Assembly (NCBI GenBank): GCA_036677805.1
Contig: JAVBVS010000019.1
Coordinates: forward strand, 97,041 to 161,040
Direction of reading: 5' to 3'
DNA from: SIG78 sp036677805
GTDB taxonomy: Bacteria > Verrucomicrobiota > Lentisphaeria > Victivallales > Victivallaceae
Length of the DNA: 64,000 nucleotides
Notes under the pieces: generated by a model
What the model was told of the DNA's origin: nothing
Seen by the model: the letters and a program-made list of their open reading frames with translations, nothing else
The model's database searches: none
Part shown: positions 50,418 through 59,777 of the stretch, piece after piece
How positions within the stretch are numbered: the stretch's first letter is position 1
Layout: each line of letters starts with the position of its first letter
Program-made: the position numbers and the translations under genes

Positions 50418-51578
50418 ATGAAGAAAAAAGTGGTGATCCTCGGCGCGTCGGGTTCGATCGGACAGAATGCGGTCCGGGTGCTGGAAGCGCTGCGCGGCGA
50501 GTTCGAGGTCGTCGGCATGGTGGCCCGAAACAATGCCGCGCGTCTGGCCGAACAGGCCGCGCGGCTGGATTGCCGCGAACTGGTGATTGCGGACGAAAGC
50601 CGTCTCGGCGAACTCCGCCGGCTGGCTCCCTCCGGAGCCCGCTGCCAGTGCGGGGTCGGCGCGATCGTCGAACTGGTGACCCGCGGCGAAGTCGATACGG
50701 TGCTCTGCGCGATCGTCGGCACCGGCGGACTGCTGCCGGTGCTGGCGGCGTTGCGCGCGGGCAAGCGCATCGCGCTGGCCAGCAAGGAGGTCATGGTCAT
50801 GGCCGGAGAGCTGGTCAACCGCGAACTTGCCGCGGGCCATGGCCGGATTGTCCCGGTCGACAGCGAGCACAGCGCAATTTTCCAGTGCCTGGACGGGCGC
50901 AATCCGGCCGAAGTCCGGCGGGTGATCCTGACCGCTTCCGGCGGCGCTTTCCGCGACTGCGATGACGAAACGCTGAACCGGGCGACCTATCGCGATGCGC
51001 TGGCTCATCCGGTCTGGTCGATGGGACCCAAAGTCACGGTCGATTCGGCGACGCTGATGAACAAGGCGCTGGAAATTCTGGAGGCGGGGGCGCTTTTCCG
51101 GCTGCCGGCCGAACGCATCGGTGTGGTGATCCATCCCCAGTCCGTAGTGCATTCGATGGTGGAGATGATCGACGGGTCGCTGCTGGCGCAGCTTTCGGTG
51201 CCGGACATGCGCTTTGCGATTCAGTACGCCCTGACCTACCCGGCGCGGGCCGACGGCAAACTGCCGGAACTCGATTGGGAAACCCTCCGGACGCTGGAAT
51301 TCCGGCCGCCGGACCGGAAGCGCTTTCCAAGTCTGGATTTCGCTTACGCGGCGCTCGGCGCCGGCGGCACTATGCCCGCGGTGCTCAACGCGGCCAACGA
51401 GATTGGCGTCGAGCGTTTCAGCCGGGGGCTGATCGGACTGCCGGATATCTGGCGCGGCATCGAGCGCACCATGAGCTGCCACCGGGCGTCGGCGCAGGAG
51501 AATCTTGAAACGGTGCTGGCGGCCGATGAGTGGGCGCGCCGGAAAACCGGTGAAATATTGGATGGATTGAGCCGGTGA
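50418..51578 (+). CDS. dxr: 1-deoxy-D-xylulose 5-phosphate reductoisomerase
   Basis: 386 residues. The NADPH loop GASGSIGQNAVRVLE is at the N-terminus. SKEVMVMAGE, VDSEHSAIFQCLDG, LTASGGAFRD, SATLMNKALE and VIHPQSVVHSMVE follow, giving the metal and substrate sites (Asp and Glu in VDSEHS and the Glu after MNKAL). It makes 2-C-methyl-erythritol 4-phosphate in the MEP isoprenoid pathway and is inhibited by fosmidomycin. In the usual LANKE motif this protein has LASKE. rseP and ispG follow closely, so two MEP-pathway genes flank a protease gene, a frequent arrangement in bacteria. Confidence 0.96.
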   Translation: MKKKVVILGASGSIGQNAVRVLEALRGEFEVVGMVARNNAARLAEQAARLDCRELVIADESRLGELRRLAPSGARCQCGVGAIVELVTRGEVDTVLCAIVGTGGLLPVLAALRAGKRIALASKEVMVMAGELVNRELAAGHGRIVPVDSEHSAIFQCLDGRNPAEVRRVILTASGGAFRDCDDETLNRATYRDALAHPVWSMGPKVTVDSATLMNKALEILEAGALFRLPAERIGVVIHPQSVVHSMVEMIDGSLLAQLSVPDMRFAIQYALTYPARADGKLPELDWETLRTLEFRPPDRKRFPSLDFAYAALGAGGTMPAVLNAANEIGVERFSRGLIGLPDIWRGIERTMSCHRASAQENLETVLAADEWARRKTGEILDGLSR

Positions 51579-51612
51579 CGGCGGAAGCAGAACAGGAAGG
51601 ATGAAGTAAAGC

Positions 51613-53379
51613 ATGGACTATGAATATCTGATCAACTGGTTTTTGTCCGGCCTCGGCATGATCGGGTCGATTTTATTTGTGGTGTTCTTTTTCGGCATGT
51701 GCGTTTTCGTGCACGAACTGGGGCATTTTCTGGTGGCGCGCTGGCGCGGGCTGCATGTCGACGCCTTCTCGATCGGGTTCAAGAAGATCTGGGCCAAAAA
51801 AATCAATGGCGTTGAATACCGCATCGGCTGTCTGCCGCTGGGCGGTTATGTCGAGCTGCCGCAGGTCGATTCCTCCGACGCCACGCCCCATGCCGCCGAC
51901 GGCACCGAACTGCCCCGGGCGAAACCCCTCGACCGCATGCTGACCGGACTGGCCGGGCCGGTCTGCAATATTCTTTTCGGTCTGGCGCTGGGCTGCGTGG
52001 TCTGGTGGTGGGGCATTCCTCAGGACACCCCCAGGATGCGGACGGTCGAAGTCGCCAGCATCAATCCCGACAGCCCGGAATACCGCGCCGGGCTGCGCAT
52101 CGGCGACCGGATCGTCAAGATCAACGGCAAGACCTTTTTCATGGCCTGGAAGGATTTCGTGGCCGAAATCCTGACCACCATCGATGAAGTCGATCTTGAG
52201 GTCGAGCGCCAGGGTGAAACGGTCCGCATCTCTTATCTGCCGGCGACCAATCCCCATATGCTTCAGGTGGAAAAAACCGCCTATCCCTTCTTCCTGCCCC
52301 GGATTCCGCTGGAGTTCCATCCCGACAAGGGCTCTCCGGCGGACAGGGCCGGCATCCGCGGCGGCGATGAGCTGGTGTCGATCAACGGTCACGACTTCGA
52401 CGATTTCGTCTCGGTCCAGATGCTGATCAATTATTACGGCGACAAGCCGCTGGAATTCGAAATGCGGCGTTCCGACGGTGAACGCTATACCGTGACCGTG
52501 ACCCCGGAGGCGGTGCCCGACGAGCTCAATTTCCTGACCGTTTATTACACCGGCGTAGTGCTGGGGCCCAACCTTCAGGTGCAGGGCCTGTTCCGCGATT
52601 TTCCGGCGGAGAAGGCCGGAATCATGCCCGGCGACACCATTGTCGCCTACAACGGCAAGCCGGTCCATTCGTTCGATACGTTCACCGAGCTGGTTCAGGA
52701 GGGTGCGGACAAGGAATCCACCCTGACGGTCCGGCGGGGCGGGCGCGAGGAGACCTTCAAGCTGACCGCCAAGGCGGTCCGGCCCCGGTCGATCGGCGTC
52801 TCCTTCATGCTGCGCGACCATCCGACTCCGTGGCAGCAGTTCTACAGTTTGATCGAGCTGACTGCCAAATCGCTGCGCAGCATGGGGGTCAAGCTGGCCA
52901 ATTCCATGGGACTGACCGAATCCCAGAGCAATCTTTCCGCGCGCAACATGTCCGGTCCGCTGGGCATGGCGGTGATGCTTTACCGCTCGGTTCAACTGTC
53001 GCCGGCGATGGGGCTTTACTTCGTGGTCATGATCTCCTTCGCGCTGGCGATTTTCAATCTGCTGCCGATTCCGGTGCTGGACGGCGGGCATGTTTTTCTG
53101 GCGCTGCTGGAGATGATCTTCCGGCGGCCGATGCCGGTGCTCGCGGTGCGCTGGATCAGCTATGCCTTCATCTCCTTCCTGGTGGTGCTGATGGTTTACG
53201 TCACCTGGATCGACGTGTTGCGGGTGATGGATCATTCGATGCGCGGCTCCGCGCCGCCGGCCGGAACATCGGCGCAGTCCTCCGGGGACAGCCGGGACAA
53301 ACCCAAAGACAAGCCCGCCGAACCGGGAAAGCAGCCGCTGCCGGCGGTCGGCGCTCAGTCGGAAAAGGCGCATGAATAA
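51613..53379 (+). CDS. rseP: Site-2 (RseP-type) intramembrane metalloprotease with three PDZ domains
   Basis: 588 residues, longer than E. coli RseP (about 450). The zinc motif HELGH is at 34-38 in the first membrane helix, and NLLPIPVLDGGH (482-493) supplies the Asp ligand. Three PDZ-like units are visible between them: about 143-207 (INPDSPEYRAGLRIGDRIVK), 228-300 (KGSPADRAGIRGGDELVSIN) and 315-388 (FPAEKAGIMPGDTIVAYNGK). Usual relatives have two. The last ~55 residues are Pro/Lys/Glu-rich. It cleaves membrane anti-sigma factors or signal-peptide remnants. The stop overlaps ispG by eight bases. Confidence 0.93.
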   Translation: MDYEYLINWFLSGLGMIGSILFVVFFFGMCVFVHELGHFLVARWRGLHVDAFSIGFKKIWAKKINGVEYRIGCLPLGGYVELPQVDSSDATPHAADGTELPRAKPLDRMLTGLAGPVCNILFGLALGCVVWWWGIPQDTPRMRTVEVASINPDSPEYRAGLRIGDRIVKINGKTFFMAWKDFVAEILTTIDEVDLEVERQGETVRISYLPATNPHMLQVEKTAYPFFLPRIPLEFHPDKGSPADRAGIRGGDELVSINGHDFDDFVSVQMLINYYGDKPLEFEMRRSDGERYTVTVTPEAVPDELNFLTVYYTGVVLGPNLQVQGLFRDFPAEKAGIMPGDTIVAYNGKPVHSFDTFTELVQEGADKESTLTVRRGGREETFKLTAKAVRPRSIGVSFMLRDHPTPWQQFYSLIELTAKSLRSMGVKLANSMGLTESQSNLSARNMSGPLGMAVMLYRSVQLSPAMGLYFVVMISFALAIFNLLPIPVLDGGHVFLALLEMIFRRPMPVLAVRWISYAFISFLVVLMVYVTWIDVLRVMDHSMRGSAPPAGTSAQSSGDSRDKPKDKPAEPGKQPLPAVGAQSEKAHE

Positions 53380-54469
53380 GCTGCGGCGCACGGTTTATCT
53401 GGGCAAGGTCGCCGTCGGCGGCGGCCGCCCGGTATCCATTCAATCCATGTGCAATACGCCGACGGCCGATGTCGGTGCGACTTTGGCGCAGATCGTCCGC
53501 CTGGCCGGCGCGGGCTGCGAAATCATCCGCCTGGCGGTGCCGGATATGGCCGCCGCCGAAGCGCTGGAAGCGATTGTGAAAGCATCACCGCTGCCGGTGG
53601 TGGCGGATATTCATTTCGATCATCGGCTGGCGCTGGCGGCGATCGAGCGCGGGGTTGCGGGCATCCGGGTCAATCCCGGCAATCTCGGCGGCGGAGATGC
53701 GGTCGAAAAGGTTGCCCGCGCCTTGTGCCGAGCCCGGATTCCGGTGCGGGTGGGGGCCAATTCCGGCAGTCTGCCCAAAGCCTGGCAGGAGCGCCTTCAT
53801 CATGCCGGGCCGGAGGGGTTCAACGCCGTGCTCAGCGACGCGCTGGTGGAATCGGTGCTGGCGCAGGCGGCGGCCTTCGAACGCCATGGCGTCGAGCAGA
53901 TCAAGGTTTCGCTCAAAGCCTCCAATGTCCCGGCCACGGTACTGGCTTACCGCAAATTCGCCGAGCGCGCGGATTATCCGCTGCATGTCGGCGTGACCGA
54001 GGCCGGAACTCCGGCGCGCGGCGTGGTGAAATCGGCCGTCGGCATCGGCGCGCTATTGCTCGACGGCATCGGCGATACCATCCGGGTCAGCCTGACGGCC
54101 GACCCGGAGCAGGAAATCATCGCGGCGCGGCGGATTCTGGAAAGCGTCGGACTGCGCGACGCGGAGCCGGATCTGATCTCCTGTCCGACCTGCGGGCGGA
54201 CCCGGATCGACCTGATTGCGCTGGCCGAAAAGGTGGAGCGGCTGATCGCGGAGCTGAAACAGGATGGCCTGGCCATCGGCCTGAAGAAAATCGCGGTGAT
54301 GGGCTGCGTGGTCAACGGTCCCGGCGAAGCGCGCGAAGCCGAGCTCGGCATTGCCGGCGGCGACGGCAGGGTCGCGCTTTTCCGCCATGGCGAAATTCTC
54401 GGCACCTATGACGAGGCGGAGGGCTTTGCCCGGCTCCGGGAAGAGATTCTCAAGCATACCCGGAAATAA
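53372..54469 (+). CDS. ispG: 4-hydroxy-3-methylbut-2-enyl diphosphate synthase (GcpE)
   Basis: 365 residues, the single-domain bacterial type. IQSMCNTPTADV, VADIHFDHRLAL, GIRVNPGNLGG and VSLKASNV mark the TIM barrel. The 4Fe-4S ligands are in SCPTCGRTRIDL and GCVVNGPGEA. It converts methylerythritol cyclodiphosphate to HMBPP in the MEP pathway, using ferredoxin or flavodoxin. It overlaps the end of rseP and is cotranscribed with dxr. It converges on ychF, with 22 bases between the stops. Confidence 0.96.
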   Translation: MNKLRRTVYLGKVAVGGGRPVSIQSMCNTPTADVGATLAQIVRLAGAGCEIIRLAVPDMAAAEALEAIVKASPLPVVADIHFDHRLALAAIERGVAGIRVNPGNLGGGDAVEKVARALCRARIPVRVGANSGSLPKAWQERLHHAGPEGFNAVLSDALVESVLAQAAAFERHGVEQIKVSLKASNVPATVLAYRKFAERADYPLHVGVTEAGTPARGVVKSAVGIGALLLDGIGDTIRVSLTADPEQEIIAARRILESVGLRDAEPDLISCPTCGRTRIDLIALAEKVERLIAELKQDGLAIGLKKIAVMGCVVNGPGEAREAELGIAGGDGRVALFRHGEILGTYDEAEGFARLREEILKHTRK

Positions 54470-54491
54470 ACCGAACCTCCGGGCGCAAACA

Positions 54492-55592
54492 TCAAACCGA
54501 GAAGCGGACGTGGATCACGTCGCCGTCCTGCATGATGTAATCCTTGCCTTCGATGCGGAGCTTGCCCGCCGCCTGAGCCTGATTCCAGCCGCCCGCGCTC
54601 ACCATATCCTCGTACGAAACCGTCTCCATGCGGATGAAGCCGCGGCATAAATCGGTATGAATCTTGCCCGCCGCCTGCGGCGCGGGGGTGCCGCGGGTCA
54701 CGGTCCAGGCGCGCGACTCCATGGGACCGGCGGTGAAGAAGGTCAGGTAATCGAGCAGCCGGTAGCCGGTCTGGATCACTTTGCTCAATCCGGTTTCGGT
54801 GATGCCGAGTTCGGCCATGAACAGCTGGGCTTCGTCCGGCGAAAGCTGGCCGAGTTCGTCCTCGATCTTGGCGCAGACCGGAATCACTTCCAGATGGTAT
54901 TCGGCGGCCTTGTCGAGCAGTTGCCGCGCGGCCGCAAGATGCTGGAAATCGGCGACGCCGGTTTCGTCGGTATTGGCGCAGATGAAGCTCGGCATGGTCG
55001 AAAAGAGCCCCATGTTTTTGACCAGTTCGACCGCCTTCGGGTTGTCGCGGTCGAATTCGACCCGGCGGCCTTCGGCCAATTGCGCCGCGAGGTCTTTGAT
55101 GAGCTCGAATTCGAGCTTGGCGTCGGGATCGTTGGAGCGCGCCAGCTTGGCCGCCTTGTCGCGCCGCTTTTCGAGCATTTCGAGGTCGGCGAGCATCAGT
55201 TCGGTCAGAATCACCTCCAGATCGTCGGCGGGGTCGACCTTGCCCGCGACATGGACGACGTCGGGATGGTCGAACACCCGCACCACATGGGCGATGGCGT
55301 CGACGCTGCGGATATGGCCGAGAAACTGGTTGCCGAGGCCCTGACCCTGGCTGGCGCCGCGGACGAGGCCGGCGATATCGATGAATTTGAGCGTCGAAGG
55401 CACGATCCGACCCGATTTTTCGAGCTTCGCCAGCACCTCGAGCCGGGGGTCCGGCACCGCCACGATCCCGGTATTGGGCTCGATAGTGCAGAACGGAAAA
55501 TTCGCGGCTTCCGCCCCGCCCTTGCTCAACGCATTGAACAGCGTCGATTTGCCGACGTTGGGCAGACCGACCAATCCGCACGAAAAACTCAT
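54492..55592 (-). CDS. ychF: YchF/OLA1-type ATPase
   Basis: 366 residues. The Obg-class motifs are GLPNVGKSTLFNALS (P-loop), FIDIAGLVRGASQGQGLGNQ (switch II, with no catalytic Gln after the DIAG) and NTDETG where GTPases have NKxD, which fits the known ATP preference. The C-terminal TGS-like domain has TDLCRGFIRMETVSYEDMV and GKLRIEGKDYIMQDGDVIHV. It binds ribosomes and influences translation and stress responses. It is divergent from cmk. Confidence 0.96.
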   Translation of the reverse strand: MSFSCGLVGLPNVGKSTLFNALSKGGAEAANFPFCTIEPNTGIVAVPDPRLEVLAKLEKSGRIVPSTLKFIDIAGLVRGASQGQGLGNQFLGHIRSVDAIAHVVRVFDHPDVVHVAGKVDPADDLEVILTELMLADLEMLEKRRDKAAKLARSNDPDAKLEFELIKDLAAQLAEGRRVEFDRDNPKAVELVKNMGLFSTMPSFICANTDETGVADFQHLAAARQLLDKAAEYHLEVIPVCAKIEDELGQLSPDEAQLFMAELGITETGLSKVIQTGYRLLDYLTFFTAGPMESRAWTVTRGTPAPQAAGKIHTDLCRGFIRMETVSYEDMVSAGGWNQAQAAGKLRIEGKDYIMQDGDVIHVRFSV

Positions 55593-55710
55593 ATCGTCAA
55601 TTCCTTCGCCTGGTTATTCTTCCGATTCATTCAGGCTTATACTTTACACCGTCCGGAGGCTTTTTGCCAGAAGCGGGGCGGAGTTTTCGGCTTTTTTCCG
55701 GCTGCGGGAT

Positions 55711-55739
55711 TTGTGCAACCGGGGTTTGACGGTTATATT
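55711..55739 (+). promoter_or_regulatory. Promoter of the cmk-ybgC-manA-argS operon
   Basis: TTGTGC (55711-55716), 17 bases, then TATATT (55734-55739), 43 bases before the cmk ATG. Confidence 0.65.
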
Positions 55740-55782
55740 AAACGACGGGTATTTGATTTCAATCCAGCGGAAATATCGTTTT

Positions 55783-56451
55783 ATGCAGAAAGTCATCGCC
55801 ATCGACGGCCCCTCCGCCTCGGGCAAAAGCACGCTCGCCCGGAATCTGGCCGCGCGGTTTCAGATCCCGTACATCAACACCGGCAGCATGTTCCGCGCCG
55901 TCGCGCTGGCCGCGCAGCGCCGCGGCGTCGACCGGCAGGACGCCGCCGGGCTGGAAGCCATGCTCAGGGAACTCGATATCGACTACCGGCGCAACGCCGC
56001 CGGCGACTGGGAGCTGGCGCTCGACGGCGAATTTCCAGGCGAGGCGCTGCGCACCGCCGACATCGCCGCCGGAGCGAGTCTGGTCGCCACCGTGCCCGCC
56101 GTGCGCGAAGCGCTCAAAGCCATGCAGCGCAAGATGTCCGGCAGCCAATGGCTGGTGATGGAGGGCCGCGACATCGGCTCGGTGATTTTTCCCGATGCGG
56201 CGTTCAAATTTTTCATCACCGCCTCGCCGCTGGAACGCGCCCGGCGCCGCCTCGCTCAGGAGGGGGGGCGGGCCGGAAGTTCGCTCGAAGAGGTCGCCGC
56301 GGCCATTGCGCAGCGCGATGAAACCGACCGCACCCGCGCCGTCGCGCCGCTCCGGGCCGCGCCCGACGCCGAAACCATCGACAACAGCGACATGAGCGCC
56401 GAGGAGTTGTTCAACCACATTTATCGCAAGGTGAAACATGCCGTATCATGA
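55783..56451 (+). CDS. cmk: Cytidylate kinase
   Basis: 222 residues from ATG 55783; an open frame extends far upstream antisense to ychF and is rejected because the promoter lies at 55711-55739. The P-loop is GPSASGKST, followed by YINTGSMFRAVAL, EGRDIGSVIFPDA and RDETDRTRAVAPL. It phosphorylates CMP and dCMP. The usual TGAMYRA motif is TGSMFRA here. The stop overlaps ybgC by 14 bases. Confidence 0.94.
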   Translation: MQKVIAIDGPSASGKSTLARNLAARFQIPYINTGSMFRAVALAAQRRGVDRQDAAGLEAMLRELDIDYRRNAAGDWELALDGEFPGEALRTADIAAGASLVATVPAVREALKAMQRKMSGSQWLVMEGRDIGSVIFPDAAFKFFITASPLERARRRLAQEGGRAGSSLEEVAAAIAQRDETDRTRAVAPLRAAPDAETIDNSDMSAEELFNHIYRKVKHAVS

Positions 56452-56848
56452 AAGCAGCTACCGGGTGCCCTATGCCGACACCGATCAGATGGGCGTGGTT
56501 TATTATGCCAACTATCTGGAATACTTCGAGCGCAGCCGCACCGAAATGCTCCGCGACGCCGGGCTGCCCTATTCGGAACTTGAGCGGCTGGGTTACTATC
56601 TGCCGGTGCGCGAAGCCCATCTGCAGTACGAATCCGGCGCCCGCTATGACGATCTGCTGACCTTCCGGTCGCAGATTGCGGAAGCGCGGGGCGCACGGCT
56701 GGTGATCGTCAGCGAGGTGCGGCGCGGCGACGAACTGCTGGTCAGCGGCAGCGTCACCCTCGCCTGCGTGAACCGCGAGCGGCGCATCACCCGGCTGCCC
56801 GCGGTGATTTTCGAAGCGATTCAGAAACTGTCCGCCGAAACCGATTGA
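56438..56848 (+). CDS. ybgC: YbgC/4HBT-type acyl-CoA thioesterase
   Basis: 136 residues, a single hotdog domain. The active-site segment is DTDQMGVVYYANYLEYFE, with the catalytic Asp of the D-x3-G-V-V-Y-x-x-x-Y pattern. YESGARYDDLLTFRS and RRGDELLVSGSVTLACVNRE form the remaining strands. It hydrolyses acyl-CoA or acyl-ACP; in E. coli the homologue sits with tol-pal genes, but here it is between cmk and manA. It is coupled to cmk by overlap. Confidence 0.92.
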   Translation: MPYHESSYRVPYADTDQMGVVYYANYLEYFERSRTEMLRDAGLPYSELERLGYYLPVREAHLQYESGARYDDLLTFRSQIAEARGARLVIVSEVRRGDELLVSGSVTLACVNRERRITRLPAVIFEAIQKLSAETD

Positions 56849-56886
56849 TCAAACGTTCAAAACATCCATTCCGGAGATTGTGAAAA

Positions 56887-57909
56887 ATGCGTTTACCCGA
56901 AGCCGGTTCGCTTTACCCGTTGATGTTTCAGCCGATTTATCAGCGCCGCATATGGGGCGGATCGCTGCTGGCGCGTGTGCTCGGCCGCGAATTGCCGCCC
57001 ACCGTCGCCGACGAAGACCCGATCGGCGAATCGTGGGAGCTTGCCGACCGCGGCGACGCTCAGAGCAAGGTGGCCAACGGTCCGTTAGCCGGCTGCGAGC
57101 TCGGCGCACTGGTCCGGCATTACGGGCAGGCGCTGCTCGGCGCCAACTGGGATGGCGCGCGCTTCCCGCTGCTGGTCAAACTGATCGATGCCGGCGAACG
57201 GCTGTCGCTTCAGGTCCATCCCGACGAAGCCTACTGCCGCGCCAACCGCGACGGCTCCGAACCCAAGACCGAAATGTGGTATATCGTCGGCTGCGAACCT
57301 TACGGCGAAATTCTCGCCGGGCTGACGCCGCGCGCCACGCGCGACCTGCTGGTCAAGGAGCTCGATTCGCCCCGGGTGGCGGAGCTGCTCCAGCGTTTTC
57401 CGTCGCAAATCGGCGACAGCTATTTCATTCAGGCGGGGACGGTTCACGCCATCGGCGCAGGCAATTTGATCTTCGAAATCCAGCAGAACAGCGACACCAC
57501 CTTCCGGGTCAGCGACTGGGGCCGGGTCGGGCAGGACGGCAAGCCGCGCCAGCTCCATATCGAGCAGGGCATCCGCGCGATCGGATTCTCCAACCGGGTG
57601 GTGCCGCGAATTCCGGCGGTCGTCGGCGAAACCAATTTCAACCGCAAGATTCCGCTGGTCGACCGCCATTGCTTCCGGGTCGACTGTCTGCGGCTGGTCG
57701 AAGCCTTTCCCGATCATACCGGCAATCTCGCCGGGAGCTTTCATCTCCTGACCGCGGCCAGGGGCTCCATCCGGATTGAATTACCCGGACGCGAGGACGC
57801 CGGGGTCACGCTGCCGACCGGCGGCAGCGCACTGCTGCCCGCGGCGCTCGGCGCTTACCGGATCATTCCCGACGGGCATGTGGCCGTGCTCAAGACTTAT
57901 TTGAAATAA
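56887..57909 (+). CDS. manA: Class I mannose-6-phosphate isomerase
   Basis: 340 residues of the short, Bacillus-type ManA. Zinc ligands are seen in LQVHPDEAYC, KTEMWYIVG and AGTVHAIGAG. QIYQRRIWGG-type and GESWELADR segments begin the cupin fold (here PIYQRRIWGGSLL and IGESWELADRG). It interconverts fructose 6-phosphate and mannose 6-phosphate for mannose use and GDP-mannose supply. argS follows 21 bases later. Confidence 0.93.
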   Translation: MRLPEAGSLYPLMFQPIYQRRIWGGSLLARVLGRELPPTVADEDPIGESWELADRGDAQSKVANGPLAGCELGALVRHYGQALLGANWDGARFPLLVKLIDAGERLSLQVHPDEAYCRANRDGSEPKTEMWYIVGCEPYGEILAGLTPRATRDLLVKELDSPRVAELLQRFPSQIGDSYFIQAGTVHAIGAGNLIFEIQQNSDTTFRVSDWGRVGQDGKPRQLHIEQGIRAIGFSNRVVPRIPAVVGETNFNRKIPLVDRHCFRVDCLRLVEAFPDHTGNLAGSFHLLTAARGSIRIELPGREDAGVTLPTGGSALLPAALGAYRIIPDGHVAVLKTYLK

Positions 57910-57930
57910 TTCCGACAGGACCAGAGAATC

Positions 57931-59730
57931 ATGTTGCAGTTCCAATTCGTTTCCGACCTCGAGGCGCAGTTGCGCGAACGGTTTCCGGGCAAAGCGCCGG
58001 CAGATTGGCAAATTCTGCCCGAACGCACGCCGGAAAATATGCCCGGCGAGCTTACCGTCAACACCTTTCGCTTCGCGCGGGTTTTCGGTCAGGCGCCGGA
58101 TAAAATCGCGGCGGCGGCGGCGGAAATTTTGGCCCGGCATCCGGACATTGAAACGGTCGAGACGATCAAGGCGTTCGTCAATGTGACCGTCAGGCCCGCC
58201 GCGCTTTTCCGCGACACCGTGGCCGACGGCCGGAAGTTGCTGGCGGCGGTGACGCTGCCGGAGGCGCAGCGGCGCAAAGTTCTGATCGAATTCTCCGCCC
58301 CCAACACCAACAAGCCCCAGCACCTGGGGCATGTGCGCAACAACACCATCGGCATGGCCGTCGCCGGGTTGCTCGGCCGCGTCGGCCATGAAGTGATCCC
58401 GATCAATCTGGTCAACGACCGCGGCATCCATATCTGCAAATCCATGCTCGCCTATCTGCGCTTCGGCAACGACGTGACGCCGGAGTCGGCCAAAGTCAAG
58501 GGCGATCATCTGGTCGGCAGTTTCTATGTCAAATACGCGCAGGCGCTCGCCGAAGAAATCAAGGCGTTGCGCGCCGCCCGTCCCGAACTCGCCGCCAAGA
58601 CCGACGAGGAGCTTTTCCTCGAAACCGAAATCGGCGCCGCCGCGCAGGAAATGCTGCGGCGCTGGGAGGCCGGCGATCCCGAAGTGCGGAAACTCTGGCA
58701 GATGATGAACTCCTGGGTGCTGGCCGGCTTCGATCAGACCTACCAACGCATGGGCATTCATTTCGCCCACACCTACTACGAGAGCGAAACCTATCTGCTG
58801 GGCAAGGATCTGATCGCCGACGGCCTCGCCCGCGGCGTTTTCCGGAGGCGCGCCGACGGCGCGGTGACCGTCGATCTGGGCAAGCTCGGCCAGAAAGTGG
58901 TGTTGCGGTCCGACGGCACCAGCGTCTACATTACGCAGGACATCGGCACCACGGTCAAAAAATATCACGACTACCACCCCGACGAACAGATCTGGGTGGT
59001 GGGCGACGAGCAGAACCTCCACTTCCAGATGCTTTTCGCGATCCTGAAGCAGCTCGGGTATGCGTGGGCCGACGGCCTGAGCCATCTCTCTTACGGCATG
59101 GTCAATCTGCCCTCGGGCCGGATGAAGAGCCGCGAGGGCACTGTGGTCGACGCCGACGATCTTTTCGACGAAATGGTCGCGCTGGCGCGCGAAGCCTGCC
59201 AGGAACGCGCCGACGGCGAAACCGCCGCGGCGGAGCTTGACCGCCGGGCTGAGATCATCGGCATGGGCGCGCTCAAATTCATGCTGCTCAAGTTCAACGC
59301 CAAAACCACCATTCTTTTCGACCCCTCCGCCTCGATCCGGTTCGAGGGCGACACCGGGCCCTACGTCCAATATGCCTGCGCCCGCATCGCTTCGATCGAA
59401 CGCAAGGCGGCGGAGCGCGGCATCGTGCTCGATGCGGCGGCTCCGGATTGGAGCCTGCTGGCCCGCAGTGAAGAAAAATTGCTGGCGCTGACCCTCTGGT
59501 TCTATCCTCAGGCGGCGCAACAGGCCGCCGAGCGGCGCGACGCCTCCGGGCTGGTTGAATATCTGCTCGATCTGGGCAAGAGTTTCAACCGTTTCTACCG
59601 CGAATGCCCGATTCTGGGCGCGGACGATCCGGCGATTGCCCGGGTGCGGGCCGCATTGGCCGCCCGGACCCGGGACGTGCTGGTTGACGGCTTGAAAACG
59701 CTGACCATCGGCGTCCCCGACGCCATGTAA
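57931..59730 (+). CDS. argS: Arginyl-tRNA synthetase
   Basis: 599 residues, class I. HIGH motif: FSAPNTNKPQHLGHVRNN, with HLGH. NLVNDRGIHICKSMLAY and VGDEQNLHFQMLFAILK follow. The KMSK-like loop is GRMKSREGTVVDADDL, with the Lys replaced, as in many ArgRS. The C-terminal DALR anticodon domain is QYACARIASIERKAAERG to the end (VLVDGLKTLTIGVPDAM). It charges tRNA-Arg. It is last in the cmk operon, with a hairpin 23 bases after the stop. Confidence 0.96.
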   Translation: MLQFQFVSDLEAQLRERFPGKAPADWQILPERTPENMPGELTVNTFRFARVFGQAPDKIAAAAAEILARHPDIETVETIKAFVNVTVRPAALFRDTVADGRKLLAAVTLPEAQRRKVLIEFSAPNTNKPQHLGHVRNNTIGMAVAGLLGRVGHEVIPINLVNDRGIHICKSMLAYLRFGNDVTPESAKVKGDHLVGSFYVKYAQALAEEIKALRAARPELAAKTDEELFLETEIGAAAQEMLRRWEAGDPEVRKLWQMMNSWVLAGFDQTYQRMGIHFAHTYYESETYLLGKDLIADGLARGVFRRRADGAVTVDLGKLGQKVVLRSDGTSVYITQDIGTTVKKYHDYHPDEQIWVVGDEQNLHFQMLFAILKQLGYAWADGLSHLSYGMVNLPSGRMKSREGTVVDADDLFDEMVALAREACQERADGETAAAELDRRAEIIGMGALKFMLLKFNAKTTILFDPSASIRFEGDTGPYVQYACARIASIERKAAERGIVLDAAAPDWSLLARSEEKLLALTLWFYPQAAQQAAERRDASGLVEYLLDLGKSFNRFYRECPILGADDPAIARVRAALAARTRDVLVDGLKTLTIGVPDAM

Positions 59731-59752
59731 CCGGCGCATCGGAAGCCGGGCG

Positions 59753-59771
59753 CCGGCGCTTTCCGCGCCGG
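59753..59771. terminator. Hairpin between convergent argS and AraC genes
   Basis: A 7-bp stem CCGGCGC/GCGCCGG with a 5-base loop in the 47-base gap between two convergent stops. There is no T-run, so it is a weak terminator candidate. Confidence 0.35.
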
Positions 59772-59777
59772 AACGCT

